From Pseudomonadota bacterium (GTDB lineage Bacteria; Pseudomonadota; Gammaproteobacteria; Steroidobacterales; Woeseiaceae): a stretch of DNA of 64,000 bases. Below are positions 18,301-26,958 of the stretch, one piece after another (within the stretch, counting starts at the first letter, position 1; every line of letters starts with the position of its first letter). The notes under the pieces are model-generated. The model was not told the DNA's origin and searched no databases. It was given only the letters and a program-made list of their open reading frames with translations. The stretch spans positions 1 to 64,000 of the forward strand of contig JAQCAD010000010.1 of NCBI GenBank assembly GCA_027621915.1, given 5' to 3'. The translations under genes were made by a program, and so were the position numbers.

Positions 18301-20855
18301 CCGTGCAGCGTATGGCAGGCACGGTAAATCTTATCGGTGACATGGAACGGCGGACGGTGACCGACGCAGGCTTCGATGTAGTCCAGAATTACCCTCAGGT
18401 GACCAAGCGTCTCCTTGGAGAAAATATCGAGCAGTACCGGATCCATTTCCAGCGCGGCAACATTTTCGTCTTGCTGCAGAGCATCAGGCCTTGTGATGGT
18501 CAGATCAGCCGCGTTCGGATCTCCGTCCCCGAAGGCGTGGGCGCGCGCCATCAACAAACTGATATCGGTCTGTGGTTCCGTGCCAACCTCCAGCTGCTCA
18601 ACCAGTTCCGGCAACGCTTTGGATGTTGCCATAATAAATTTGATCATTGGCGGCGTACGGACCAGCGTTTTGTTGATGAGCCGGTTCAACAGGCTCTCGA
18701 CACTCCACGCATACTCGCCGATGCGCTCCGCGCCGACCATGCGCCCACTACCCTTCAGTGTGTGGAAAGAGCGCCGAACCGTAATCAACGTTTCCATGTC
18801 ATCCGGAGATTCTGCCCACTGCGGCAGATTGCGCGCGATGGTGCCGATCTCCTCTTTTGCTTCTTCGATAAACAATTCGAGAAGCTCCGGATCGAGATGT
18901 TCTGCCGTCTTTGAAATCACCGGTGCCGGCGGCATCACCATGGTGACTTGTGGACCCGCCGGTGGAACTGGCGGTTCTGCGGCAGCGATAGCATCGAAAT
19001 TCGGTCGCTCTAGGCGCATCGTTGAAGACACCGTTGCTGTGTCTCCAGGTTCGTATTCCACACGTTCGGCCAGATCGATATGTGTCGTCTGCTCTGACGA
19101 CAGGCGTAACTCCAGGTCGCGCAATACCGTGAGGCAGGCCTCAGCATTGTCCAGCATGTACCAGGGTTCGCTTCGTCCGGCCTTTACCGTCTCCATGTAA
19201 TACTCAATGCTGACAATTGCATCGGCAAGGCGGTCCATCTCTTTCTGCGTTAGCCTGCCCGGGCCCGAACCGGACAGAGCCATCATGAGGAGGCCACCTA
19301 CTCTTTCAACGACTTCCATCGCCCGGGTCTTGTTGAGCATAAGGAGGCCGGACTTGATTCCGCGAATCAGCGCCGGCACCGCGTCCAGTCCCTGAGAGCT
19401 TCCTTTCAATGCCAGACTCTGACTGAAGGTCTCTTTGATGCGTGCAAGATTGATAATGCTCTCTCGCATAACCGCCTCGGCGACTTTTTTATAGTCAGCG
19501 TTTTCTTCCGGCGGCAGCACCACCTCTGACTGGGCCGCGTTCGGTTCCGGCGGCACGATTAACCGCACCAGTTGCTGATCGAGCCGATCTTCTACCCGGA
19601 GCAGCGTCGATGCGATCTCGATAATCGTTTTTTCGTCGACGGGGCCGCCCTGCGCTACAACATTTTTTAGCCGGTCGATTTCGGAATCGATGTCACCCCT
19701 CAACTCACCCAGACCCAGCACGCCAAGCGTGTCACTGATTTTTTTTAGCAAATCAAGTTGCGGCACAAGTTCGGAAGCGTTGTTCATGCCGGTTCGAACG
19801 AAGATATCGAGTACGTCTTTAACCCTGCCCAGGTCTTCTCTGATTGCCGCCGCCACAGTCTTCATGAGCTTGACGCTTGGCGCGGACAGAGCCTCCCTGG
19901 CGTGTTCTACCTGCTCGTCACCGGGCAACAATTCGGAGAGGTTAAATGCCGCCCGTATTTCACTGATGCGCTCGCCGGCATGGCTGGATCGGGCAACGTA
20001 GTAGAGCAGATTGTTGAGGAGGTCTGTGACAGGATGGTTGTTGAACGCTTCAAGACCTTCGTCAATCATAAGCTTCATCTGACGATCGGTCTGGCCAAGT
20101 AGTCGCTTCACAGCAACCGAAGTCTCAAGCCCTCCGTTTTGCAGGGATTCCAGCACGCCACCTGCTACCCACCACAACTGGTGCATGTCATCGCGATTGG
20201 CGGCAACCTCCAACGCCCGAACTACGCTGGACAGCGTCTCAAGGTGTCTTGTCGTGTCGCCGCCCTGAATCCAGCCCAGGAGCGCGAGCTGAAACTTTGG
20301 CCGAAGTTTACGTGCCACGTAAACCGGATCTTCGCCACTCGCTACGCGACCGGCCTTGCCTATCGACTTGCTTTGCGGCGACAGGTTTAGCAGCAGCAGC
20401 GTGCCTTCGGATAGCAGAGGCTTTCCTCTGGCGGCGCGCAAATCATTCAGCATCGGCAGCAACACCAGGGCAATGTCACGTCCGCCGCCCAGCAATCGCT
20501 CGATGTAGACGGGGAGTTGCACCATTGCCCTGGTCAGGGCATCGAGCCCGTCCTCGCGACCCTTGCCCGCTCGAAGCGTCGCAAGGTAATCACACACTTC
20601 CTCCATTTCCTCGGCAAGCAATGCCGCGCCGTAGGTTTCAGTCAGCTTCAGCGCGCCACCGACCTGGTGTAACAACTGGCCAGAGCGGACCAGTGCCGGC
20701 GTACCGCCGCGACCATCAACACAGTCTTCGAGCGCCAGGTGAGCGTTTCGAATCGTCTCCATTAACTCATGGCTGACGACAACGAGTGCATTCGCTGCGG
20801 CTTCGACAGTACTGTCGAAATCCGGCTGTTCCTGAATGCCCGATTGGCTGGTCAT
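15396..20855 (-). CDS. chpA: Hybrid chemosensory histidine kinase/response regulator of type IV pilus control
   Basis: 1819 residues. It autophosphorylates and signals to PilG/PilH. Order seen: an N-terminal region of about 600 residues with helical, mostly degenerate HPt-like units; three clear HPt domains with phosphoacceptor His at about residues 698 (FHTLKGSGRM), 848 (HTLHGSANM) and 1004 (HTLKGGARM); a low-complexity acidic linker; dimerisation helices; the ATPase with N box HMMRNAVVHG (Asn about 1408), DVADDGAGL and GRGVGMDVV; a CheW-like domain; and a C-terminal receiver with Asp about 1744 (ILLDIEMPNMDG). P. aeruginosa ChpA is larger, with more intact phosphotransfer domains. It follows pilJ after 24 bases, with no pilK between. 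Confidence 0.96.
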   Translation of the reverse strand: MTSQSGIQEQPDFDSTVEAAANALVVVSHELMETIRNAHLALEDCVDGRGGTPALVRSGQLLHQVGGALKLTETYGAALLAEEMEEVCDYLATLRAGKGREDGLDALTRAMVQLPVYIERLLGGGRDIALVLLPMLNDLRAARGKPLLSEGTLLLLNLSPQSKSIGKAGRVASGEDPVYVARKLRPKFQLALLGWIQGGDTTRHLETLSSVVRALEVAANRDDMHQLWWVAGGVLESLQNGGLETSVAVKRLLGQTDRQMKLMIDEGLEAFNNHPVTDLLNNLLYYVARSSHAGERISEIRAAFNLSELLPGDEQVEHAREALSAPSVKLMKTVAAAIREDLGRVKDVLDIFVRTGMNNASELVPQLDLLKKISDTLGVLGLGELRGDIDSEIDRLKNVVAQGGPVDEKTIIEIASTLLRVEDRLDQQLVRLIVPPEPNAAQSEVVLPPEENADYKKVAEAVMRESIINLARIKETFSQSLALKGSSQGLDAVPALIRGIKSGLLMLNKTRAMEVVERVGGLLMMALSGSGPGRLTQKEMDRLADAIVSIEYYMETVKAGRSEPWYMLDNAEACLTVLRDLELRLSSEQTTHIDLAERVEYEPGDTATVSSTMRLERPNFDAIAAAEPPVPPAGPQVTMVMPPAPVISKTAEHLDPELLELFIEEAKEEIGTIARNLPQWAESPDDMETLITVRRSFHTLKGSGRMVGAERIGEYAWSVESLLNRLINKTLVRTPPMIKFIMATSKALPELVEQLEVGTEPQTDISLLMARAHAFGDGDPNAADLTITRPDALQQDENVAALEMDPVLLDIFSKETLGHLRVILDYIEACVGHRPPFHVTDKIYRACHTLHGSANMANVERGVAVAGALNRFVRRVYDYKIGFQQSGIDALKAAVKALTTIVADINQPERNRSDFGVLIGHLNNLADQAEPEIPAEDTAIVQALPEKAVFHEPVEEEPAYDAEIAAIFSEEAAELLEEADQALGAWKADRASRGHVEALKRNLHTLKGGARMAGIAAMGDLSHEIEALLINVDDGRIAAGPQIDDMLQRSIDELHRMRDMVIAGKTVAAAADLERRIHSINAGETPLAPVVPDLPPADVEESEAARFTIEPEDSMSMVIVDTPLNDELADIRNPSEASPAEERIVELPAVEELTLVEPFIEKPAIEESLVKQQVDEEPVVEPPAAKEDVISAGRSMREKVGGARAPSTQRSGDARQEFARIDAELLEDLLNAAGEISIFHSRLSQQIKSIEFHVEEMEQTVTRLREQLRKLEIETEAQIMHGHQDTLIAQDFDPLELDRYSNIQQLTRALAESANDMGSLKDLMQNLTSEADTLLVQQSRVTAELQDGLMRTRMVPFQQHVPRLTRLVRQVSSEAGKRAELSVEGASGELDRQVLDKMLPPFEHMMRNAVVHGIESPDIRQAAGKPASGRITIRLHREGAEMIIDVADDGAGLNVESIRRNALEKGLLKSGSKVSDDEIMQLILTPGFSTAEKVTQSAGRGVGMDVVANEIKKLGGSLQISSVTGHGTNFTIRLPFTLAITQALIVRTGEEVYALPLPTVEGVVRLARSDLETRLSQSEPSYEYGEQTYRFRHLGMYLGGQSAKLPEEDSHVPVILVRAGDHSSALLVDEMITSQEIVVKSIGPQLSSIRGISGATILGDGSIVLILDINALVRAGAPVVELKAAAPTPSDTRPLALVVDDSITVRRVMERFLERNGVRVITAKDGLDAISVLQDARPDIILLDIEMPNMDGYAFATHVRNDDRVSTVPIIMITSRVGDKHRARAIEIGVNDYLGKPYQDSQLLDAIRRLLDERGISLQ

Positions 20856-20879
20856 ATCAATCTGGTGCGACTGGCGGGG

Positions 20880-22901
20880 TTACCCCGCTGCTTTTTCCTT
20901 CGGCTTGAATGTCGCCGACGGTGAGTTGATCGATGCCTTCGCAAGGGGACTGCCCTGCAGTGCCGAAGTGGGCAAGGTGAAACCGGCGACGGTTTGACGC
21001 AATTGTGATGCCAGGGCGGACAACTTTGAGATTGATGCGGCGGTCGCTGTAGTCGCCCGGCCGGTCTGGTCACTGATTTCCTTCAGTTTGGTCGTCCTTC
21101 GGGTCACATCGGCGGCGGACCCGGCCTGTTGCCTGGCCGAGCCGGAAATATTCTGTACAAGATTCGCGATCTGATTCGAAACCTGCTCAATTTCGTCCAG
21201 CGCGGCACCTGCGTTTTCAGCAAGTAATGCGCCGCCCACTACGTCGGTCGTGCTGCGCTCCATCGAAATGACCGCCTCGTTGGTATCGGTCTGAATCGTA
21301 CGAACCAGCACTTCAATCTGCTTGGTTGCATTCGTAGATCGCTCCGCAAGCCGTTGCACTTCGTCGGCGACGACGGCGAATCCACGACCGGCTTCTCCGG
21401 CCATAGAGGCCTGGATCGATGCATTCAGCGCGAGGATGTTCGTCTGCTCGGCAATGTCGTTGATGAGCTCGATGATGTTGCCGATTTCTTGCGAACTTTC
21501 CCCAAGACGTTTGATGCGCTTGGATGTTTCCTGAATGGTCTCACGGATCGCATTCATGCCATCGATGGTTCTTCGTACCGCCTCTCCGCCTTTGTGGGCC
21601 ACTTCTACCGAATGGCGCGCAACGTCCGACGAGCGCTCAGCGTTACCTGACACTTCTTCAATGGAGCCAGCCATCGATACGATGGACTCCGTCGCCGCAG
21701 AAATTTCTTTTGTCTGCGTTTCTGCAGCACGTGCCATGTGCACTGCTGTGCTGGCAGTCGTTTTCGCTGCGGAATCGACCATGATCGCCGTTTCGTTAAT
21801 CGTCGCGACCAGTTCACGCAGTTTCTCGATCGCATAATTAATGGAATCTGCGATCGCGCCCGTGATGTCTTCGGTAACTGTAGCCTCGACGGTCAGATCG
21901 CCATCAGCGAGACTGCCAAGTTCATCGAGCAATCGAAGGATGGCCTGTTGATTGCGCTCGTTCTGATCGGTCTGCTCGCGTGATGTTCGCTCAAACACTG
22001 AGGCTTTCGAGTGCAATACAACCAGACCAGCCACAAGCAGAATCGAAATCGCCAAAAGTGCCAACGGCAAATAAGGGTTCGCGATCAGACCACCGCCTCC
22101 TGATCCCTTTGGCGAGAATGCACCACCAAGAAGAGTTGCTGCAACGCTATTGAGCTCGGCAACGCTGCCACCGAGATCGCCCAGGTTACCCGCCGCGACC
22201 AAAGCAGGGGTCAATTGTGACTCGATGTCCATCAATTCACTAATGACCGGCACCAGTGCAACCTCGCGGGTCGCGTCGTCCAGAGCCCTTACATCCAGAT
22301 TGGTGGTCTCACCGGACAGCGCCTCGGTCACCGTTCGAAGAAACGCCAGGTCGTCGGCTATCGCCTCAAGAGAGCCGGCACCGCCACCAGACGCGACTTC
22401 TGCCAGGAGTCCGGACAACGCAGTCTGAAGCGTTGCACCGCGTCGCTGGAATTCCTGAACGACAGCGGTTGCTCCGGATTGATCTAAAAGCGCATCGGAT
22501 GCCTGCAGCATCTCTGGCATCCGGTCTCTGACCAGCTCTGCGGCAGCGGTGATCGATTCGACCCCGTCTTGCCGCTCGAGGATGATCTTTGCGTGACGCT
22601 CCAGGTTATCCCAGGCAGCGGCACCACCGGGCATGCCCATCGACGATGTGCTCTGACGTAGCGTGGCGAGACGATCAACGTCAGCCTTCAGGTGTCTGAA
22701 GCCTTCCGTATCTCCCGCAAGCGCGACAGCCGTATGTAGTGGCATCGCCTGCGAAACCGCTGCAAGAGCCGCAGCATTTCCGCCAGAGTCTCCGCTACTC
22801 CCCGACTGTAAATAAAAGATTCCGCCAGCAGCAAAGAGTGACACCGCCAATGCCGACGCGAGAATGGTGAACGTAGATGATTTGTCAGTAACTTGAGCCA
22901 T
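20880..22901 (-). CDS. pilJ: Type IV pilus methyl-accepting chemotaxis receptor PilJ
   Basis: 673 residues. Inner-membrane receptor of the Chp system. Membrane segment at about residues 11-30, then a periplasmic part of about 230 residues rich in helices with two PilJ-type repeats, a second membrane segment near 270-295 (LPLALLAISILLVAGLVVL), a HAMP-like stretch and a cytoplasmic signalling domain. The receptor hairpin tip is clear: IIELINDIAEQTNILALNAS followed by GEAGRGFAVVADEVQRLAERS. Place in the operon between pilI and chpA is as in P. aeruginosa. Signal sensed in relatives: surface contact and pilin; not shown here. Confidence 0.95.
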   Translation of the reverse strand: MAQVTDKSSTFTILASALAVSLFAAGGIFYLQSGSSGDSGGNAAALAAVSQAMPLHTAVALAGDTEGFRHLKADVDRLATLRQSTSSMGMPGGAAAWDNLERHAKIILERQDGVESITAAAELVRDRMPEMLQASDALLDQSGATAVVQEFQRRGATLQTALSGLLAEVASGGGAGSLEAIADDLAFLRTVTEALSGETTNLDVRALDDATREVALVPVISELMDIESQLTPALVAAGNLGDLGGSVAELNSVAATLLGGAFSPKGSGGGGLIANPYLPLALLAISILLVAGLVVLHSKASVFERTSREQTDQNERNQQAILRLLDELGSLADGDLTVEATVTEDITGAIADSINYAIEKLRELVATINETAIMVDSAAKTTASTAVHMARAAETQTKEISAATESIVSMAGSIEEVSGNAERSSDVARHSVEVAHKGGEAVRRTIDGMNAIRETIQETSKRIKRLGESSQEIGNIIELINDIAEQTNILALNASIQASMAGEAGRGFAVVADEVQRLAERSTNATKQIEVLVRTIQTDTNEAVISMERSTTDVVGGALLAENAGAALDEIEQVSNQIANLVQNISGSARQQAGSAADVTRRTTKLKEISDQTGRATTATAASISKLSALASQLRQTVAGFTLPTSALQGSPLAKASINSPSATFKPKEKAAG

Positions 22902-22941
22902 GACTGTGCAACATATAGGTCAGATTTCCGGAAGTGCCACC

Positions 22942-23505
22942 TTACTCGGCAGCGGCCTGTAAAAAAGCATTGCTTTCAAGCAAATCGTAAAGATTAAATA
23001 TGGGCCAAATGTCCTGGCCACGCTCATATGCGCCTTCGATGTATCGATCACATCGCACCGCAGTCTGCGGCCATTTTTCGATGAATTCGTTGTCGGAAAA
23101 ACGGCGGAACCCCTGCACCTCGTCTACAACCAGCCCGGCCGGTACATCACGATGGTTGACCGAGATCACGCGTGTGACTCGCCGAAGTGACGTGCGCCCA
23201 CTGCCTAAGAACATTTTCAGATCAATCAGCGGCAACAAATGACCACGAAGATTCGCAATTCCGAGCATCCAGCGACTTGCACCCGGTACACGAGTCATAG
23301 AATCGGGCAGCATGAGCACTTCGCGTACCTGGTCCCGTTGAGCGACGAAGTTTTCCTGGCCGATCCGAAAACCGATGCCGACCCACTCGTCCTCGATTTC
23401 ACTGGTGCTCTTTCCCGCCACAGCTACACGACTGCGACGCTCGATCTCCCGAAGTAACTCGAACGGTCGCTCGACAAGGTCAATCAGATTAAGGGCGGCG
23501 CTCAT
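22942..23505 (-). CDS. pilI: CheW-like adaptor PilI
   Basis: 187 residues with a CheW domain from about residue 42: WVGIGFRIGQENFVAQRDQVREVL, RVPGASRWMLGIANLRGHLLPLIDL and GLVVDEVQGF. It would join receptor PilJ to kinase ChpA. The ATG directly abuts the pilH stop (no bases between), and pilJ follows after 40 bases, so translation is likely coupled within the pil-chp operon. Confidence 0.93.
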   Translation of the reverse strand: MSAALNLIDLVERPFELLREIERRSRVAVAGKSTSEIEDEWVGIGFRIGQENFVAQRDQVREVLMLPDSMTRVPGASRWMLGIANLRGHLLPLIDLKMFLGSGRTSLRRVTRVISVNHRDVPAGLVVDEVQGFRRFSDNEFIEKWPQTAVRCDRYIEGAYERGQDIWPIFNLYDLLESNAFLQAAAE

Positions 23506-23871
23506 TCAGTCAGCCATTACGGAATTGATCTTGGCGGCGAGATCCTTTTGCCCAACCGGTTTAACAATATAGTCAACTGCGCCTTGCCGCATTCCCCAGA
23601 TCTTGTCCGTCTCCTGATCTTTGGTGGTAACCATAATGACGGGAATGTCCGCTGTGCGCGGATCCTGGGTTAGTTTACGGGTTGCCTGAAAACCGTTCAT
23701 GCCGGGCATGACAACGTCCATCAAGATGCAGTCCGGCCGTGATGCAGCGGCTTGCCGAATGCCTTCCTCACCACTGTCAGCAACCAGTGTGTCGAATCCA
23801 CTTTTCTCGAGCATGCTTCGAAACAGGTGTAACTCTGTTGGCGAATCATCAACGATCAGGACTACTGCCAT
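23506..23871 (-). CDS. pilH: Response regulator PilH
   Basis: 121 residues, the usual length of PilH: a single receiver domain without output. The acid pocket and phosphoacceptor are in VLIVDDSPTE and CILMDVVMPGMNG, Thr/Ser in VIMVTTKDQ and the Lys in YIVKPVGQ. In Pseudomonas PilH dampens or balances signalling of the Chp system and acts on pilus retraction. I chose the ATG at 23871 because GAGGGA lies just before it and the family starts there; the frame is open 13 codons further. Its ATG follows the reconstructed pilG stop by 10 bases. Confidence 0.95.
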   Translation of the reverse strand: MAVVLIVDDSPTELHLFRSMLEKSGFDTLVADSGEEGIRQAAASRPDCILMDVVMPGMNGFQATRKLTQDPRTADIPVIMVTTKDQETDKIWGMRQGAVDYIVKPVGQKDLAAKINSVMAD

Positions 23872-23881
23872 GACCAATCCC

Positions 23882-24275
23882 TCATTTAATCTGGTTCGAT
23901 ATTGCGCCAAGCAGTTCGTCTTTCGTGAACGGCTTGGTCAGGTATTGCTCCGAGCCGACGATTCGGCCACGAGCACGATCAAACAGTCCGTCTTTACTGG
24001 ACAACATGATGACCGGAGTTTCTTTGAATACTTTAGTTGTGCTTGATCAGGGAACAGGTCTGATAACCGTCCAGCCTCGGCATCATGATATCGACAAATA
24101 TCAGGTCAGGCTGATGGTCCGCGATCTTCGACAAGGCGTCAAAGCCGTCGATCGCGGTAAATACCTGACAGCCTTCCTTCGAAAGCAGCGTCTCCGCCGT
24201 TCGGCGAATCGTCTTGCTATCGTCGATCACCAGAATTTTGAGACCACTGAGACCTCGGGGTGCTTTATTTGACAC
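23882..24275 (-). pseudogene. pilG: Response regulator PilG, interrupted by an apparent +1 frameshift
   Basis: The 5' part (GTG 24275 to a TAA at 24035-24033) encodes LKILVIDDSKTIRRTAETLL and FVDIMMPRLDGYQTCSLIKHN, that is, the receiver up to just after the phosphoacceptor Asp. The rest of the domain (KVFKETPVIMLSS, then GSEQYLTKPFTKDELLG) continues without gap in the next frame and ends with TGA at 23884-23882. Removing one base (A at 24035 on the plus strand) restores a full-length PilG of about 130 residues aligned end to end with P. aeruginosa PilG. GTG 24275 has GCGAGGA upstream. PilG drives pilus extension in relatives. As written, the lysine and Thr/Ser switch residues are lost. A sequencing error, a real mutation or recoding all remain possible. 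Confidence 0.85.
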
Positions 24276-24679
24276 TGGATATCCTCGCCTGGTCGCAAAC
24301 ACTGTTGTGCCCACTCCCCAAAAACCACTAGCGCCATGAACAAGAAGCGCAGAGCCCGGCAGGCCCAAATTGCGATTAAGTTTCCATAATCTCTGCCAAG
24401 CAAAAAGACTTGTACCATATTGACCAAAATGCCGCCACGACCGGCAGCGCAGCTCAGATTTATTGAGAGAATTTGCATTGTCGACAATTCAGAATCGGGA
24501 CCAGGAGACTTCATTGCAATTTCAAGAGCTGAACCTCAAATCCAGTTCCCACAAGGGGCTGCGACCCCCACTGCTTCAACAATGCAGTGCCTCGGCACCT
24601 GCAATTCGAGTGTTGGACAGCAATTTCGCGAGGTATAGTTAGCCGCCGTTCCAATTGGCCATTCGCAGGAAACAAAACT
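24276..24679. other. Intergenic region between divergent pilG and gshB
   Basis: 404 bases without a convincing gene. It should hold the promoters of the pil-chp operon (minus) and of gshB (plus). A candidate plus-strand promoter is listed separately. Short frames on both strands lack family features. No terminator or repeat stands out. Confidence 0.6.
24613..24639 (+). promoter_or_regulatory. Candidate sigma70 promoter of gshB
   Basis: TTGGAC (24613-24618) and TATAGT (24634-24639) with a 15-base spacer, shorter than the ideal 17. Transcription would start about 35 bases before the gshB ATG. The boxes are good but the spacing is not, so this is tentative. Confidence 0.3.
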
Positions 24680-25642
24680 ATGTCAGGAAGGAAACTTCTC
24701 GTTGGCGTCGTCATGGACCCAATTGATTCCATCAAATCCGTTAAGGACAGCTCGTTCGCGATGTTACTGGAAGCGCAACGCCGAGATGCTGAAATTCATT
24801 ACATGTTGCAGTCAGATCTCAAGCTGCTGGCGGGCGACGCGCTCGCTCACTCGAGGCTGATCGAAGTCCGCGATGAAAAAAGCAGCTGGTTCACGCTCGG
24901 CGAGCGTAATGCTATCCGACTCAGCGACCTGGATGTAATCCTGATGCGCAAAGATCCGCCGTTCGATATGGAATACATTTACACGAGCTACATTCTCGAA
25001 CGCGCGGAGCAAGCGGGTGCGCTGGTAGTCAATAAGCCGCAAAGTCTGCGCGACATGAACGAGAAGGCCTATACGGCGTGGTTTCCGCAATGTGCCCCAC
25101 TGACCCTGGTCACTCGCTCCATGCAGGAGATGAAGAATTTCCTGGCGGAGCATGAACGGATCGTCGTGAAACCATTGGATGGCATGGGTGGCAAGTCTAT
25201 TTTCGTTGTGGCGAAGGGCGACAACAATGCAAATGTCATTTTCGAAACATTGACGAGCAACGGCAGTCGCTTCGCGATGGCCCAGGTGTTTATTCCCGAG
25301 ATCAAAGACGGGGACAAGCGCATTCTGCTGGTTGACGGTGAACCCGTCCCGTACGCGTTGGCACGCATTCCTTCGGCTGATGACAATCGCGGCAACCTGG
25401 TGATGGGGGCCGTTGGAGAAGTGCGCAAGCTGACCGAAAGGGACCAGTGGATCTGCTCACAGGTCGGCCCGATCCTCAAAAAACACGGCATTGTCTTCGC
25501 CGGCATAGACGTTATTGGCGACTACCTTACCGAGATTAACGTCACCAGCCCTACAGGAATCCGGGAACTCGATTCGGCACGCAACCTGAACATCGCCGGC
25601 ATCCTGTTTGACGCTATAGACCGGAAACTGCGCCGTAGCTAG
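24680..25642 (+). CDS. gshB: Glutathione synthetase
   Basis: 320 residues, ATP-grasp enzyme joining gamma-glutamylcysteine and glycine to give glutathione in the cytoplasm. Marks: N-terminal VGVVMDPIDSIKSVKDSSFAML, NKPQSLRDMNEKAYT, the ATP-grasp loop VVKPLDGMGGKSIF, PEIKDGDKRILLVDGEP and the C-terminal LTEINVTSPTGIRELD. ATG 24680 is preceded by AGGA and gives the family length; the frame is open 31 codons upstream. Next to pilG as in P. aeruginosa. Its product is the cofactor of frmA at the left end of the window. Confidence 0.96.
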   Translation: MSGRKLLVGVVMDPIDSIKSVKDSSFAMLLEAQRRDAEIHYMLQSDLKLLAGDALAHSRLIEVRDEKSSWFTLGERNAIRLSDLDVILMRKDPPFDMEYIYTSYILERAEQAGALVVNKPQSLRDMNEKAYTAWFPQCAPLTLVTRSMQEMKNFLAEHERIVVKPLDGMGGKSIFVVAKGDNNANVIFETLTSNGSRFAMAQVFIPEIKDGDKRILLVDGEPVPYALARIPSADDNRGNLVMGAVGEVRKLTERDQWICSQVGPILKKHGIVFAGIDVIGDYLTEINVTSPTGIRELDSARNLNIAGILFDAIDRKLRRS

Positions 25643-25816
25643 GCGCGTCAGCCGGTTCGGGCGATTATTGGTCAATTGCCACCCTAATTGTTGTTTGGAT
25701 GGGGTGACTTAAGTCTCATTGCTGTTTGACCTTGAGAGGTAAACTGGACAAATTGTTGATTTCCTGTGAGAGAATGCGGAAATCAGGGGTTTTCTGGCGA
25801 GGCGCCTGCTTGGGTA

Positions 25817-26767
25817 ATGACTGATAACGTTAAACATACTGACGGTATCGAGGCCGGCGGATCAATCGATCAGGAATCGATTGATGCCATGGTGCTCGAA
25901 TCGCTGCCGGTCCCGGACCGGCTGCCCCCTATGCTGTTTCTCGCCGCATTAATCCACGGTATTCTGATCATTGGCGTGACCTTCAATGCGGTCCTTGGCG
26001 ATGAGTTCAAGGACGCAATTTCGCTTGAAGTCACGATCGTTGCCGATCCCGATCCCAACGCACTCGAACCTGATCGCGCCGAATATCTTGCCCAGGCCAG
26101 CCAGGAGGGCGCCGGAAATACGCAGGAACAGGTGCGCCCCAGCGCAAGGGCGGAAAGTGTCGTCCCGGTCGACAACGTCGGCACAGAATCCGGCGACAGC
26201 ATCGACGAAGCGTCGGAGGCCGTGATATTTGCTGACCAGGTTTTGACCGCGAGGGCAGACCAGGATTTCGAGGTCGCCGACAATCCACGCGAAGACCCGT
26301 CGCCGGAAGAATCGACAGCGGCCAACCTGGAAGCTGGTATTGAATTGACTTTGCCGTTGCCACAGGACGACCGGACCAATCCTTCAATTCGCGACGACAA
26401 TCCGCGCGAACTCGTCACCAGCGTGGATACGAAAGAGTCCAAGATTGCCGGATATCTGAGTACCTGGAAAACCAAGATCGAAACAGTCGGCATCCGATAT
26501 TTCCCCGACGAGGCGCTTGTCGATGGCATCACAGGAAGCCCTACGCTGGAAGTAACAATCAACTCATCCGGTCAATTACAGGAAGTACTTGTCAGGCAAT
26601 CATCCGGATCAAAGGCACTTGATCAGATTGCCTTGAGTATCCTGCGGCGCGCAGCCCCGTTCGATCCGTTTCCTGAAGCCATCCGTATGGATTACGACCA
26701 ATTGCGTTTCGCCTACAAGTGGCAGTTCAACCACCTTGATGTTCAGGCTGCGGCCCGAACAGAATAA
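25817..26767 (+). CDS. TonB-like energy transducer (TonB3 type)
   Basis: 316 residues. A single membrane segment (LPPMLFLAALIHGILIIGVTF, about residues 37-57) is followed by a long acidic, Pro/Ser/Asp-rich periplasmic stretch and a C-terminal TonB domain (PTLEVTINSSGQLQEVLVRQ, SILRRAAPFDPFPEAIR). The N-terminus carries about 35 cytoplasmic residues, unusual for TonB. P. aeruginosa tonB3 sits in the same place between gshB and yqgE and is needed for twitching motility, so a link to type IV pilus assembly is likely (inference). ATG 25817 chosen because the frame upstream lacks family features. Confidence 0.85.
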   Translation: MTDNVKHTDGIEAGGSIDQESIDAMVLESLPVPDRLPPMLFLAALIHGILIIGVTFNAVLGDEFKDAISLEVTIVADPDPNALEPDRAEYLAQASQEGAGNTQEQVRPSARAESVVPVDNVGTESGDSIDEASEAVIFADQVLTARADQDFEVADNPREDPSPEESTAANLEAGIELTLPLPQDDRTNPSIRDDNPRELVTSVDTKESKIAGYLSTWKTKIETVGIRYFPDEALVDGITGSPTLEVTINSSGQLQEVLVRQSSGSKALDQIALSILRRAAPFDPFPEAIRMDYDQLRFAYKWQFNHLDVQAAARTE

Positions 26768-26958
26768 GCCGGGCCATAACCGAAAAACCGGCGTAGAACG
26801 ACACATTTCGGTGCTCCAGTGGCTTGATTTCAAACGATAATCATTCCCGGCCCGACACGGGCGATCAGATTCTCGTGCCGGTACGAACTGCGGGTCAATG
26901 CCAGTTGCTTGACGTCGTATTTCTTCCGTTTACGCCGCCCGCAGCGGATACTTAGGCT

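Noticed and set aside
18415-19200. 261-codon plus-strand frame, Ser-rich
   Set aside because: Antisense to chpA between its HPt domains; composition is that of a shadow frame.
24033-24038. Programmed +1 frameshift in pilG
   Set aside because: The site AAC TAA A lacks the CTT TGA slippery pattern and the upstream Shine-Dalgarno-like element of the known prfB case. No other recoding signal was seen, so an error or mutation is simpler.
25870-26562. 230-codon minus-strand frame
   Set aside because: Antisense to the TonB-like gene; Ser-rich shadow without features.
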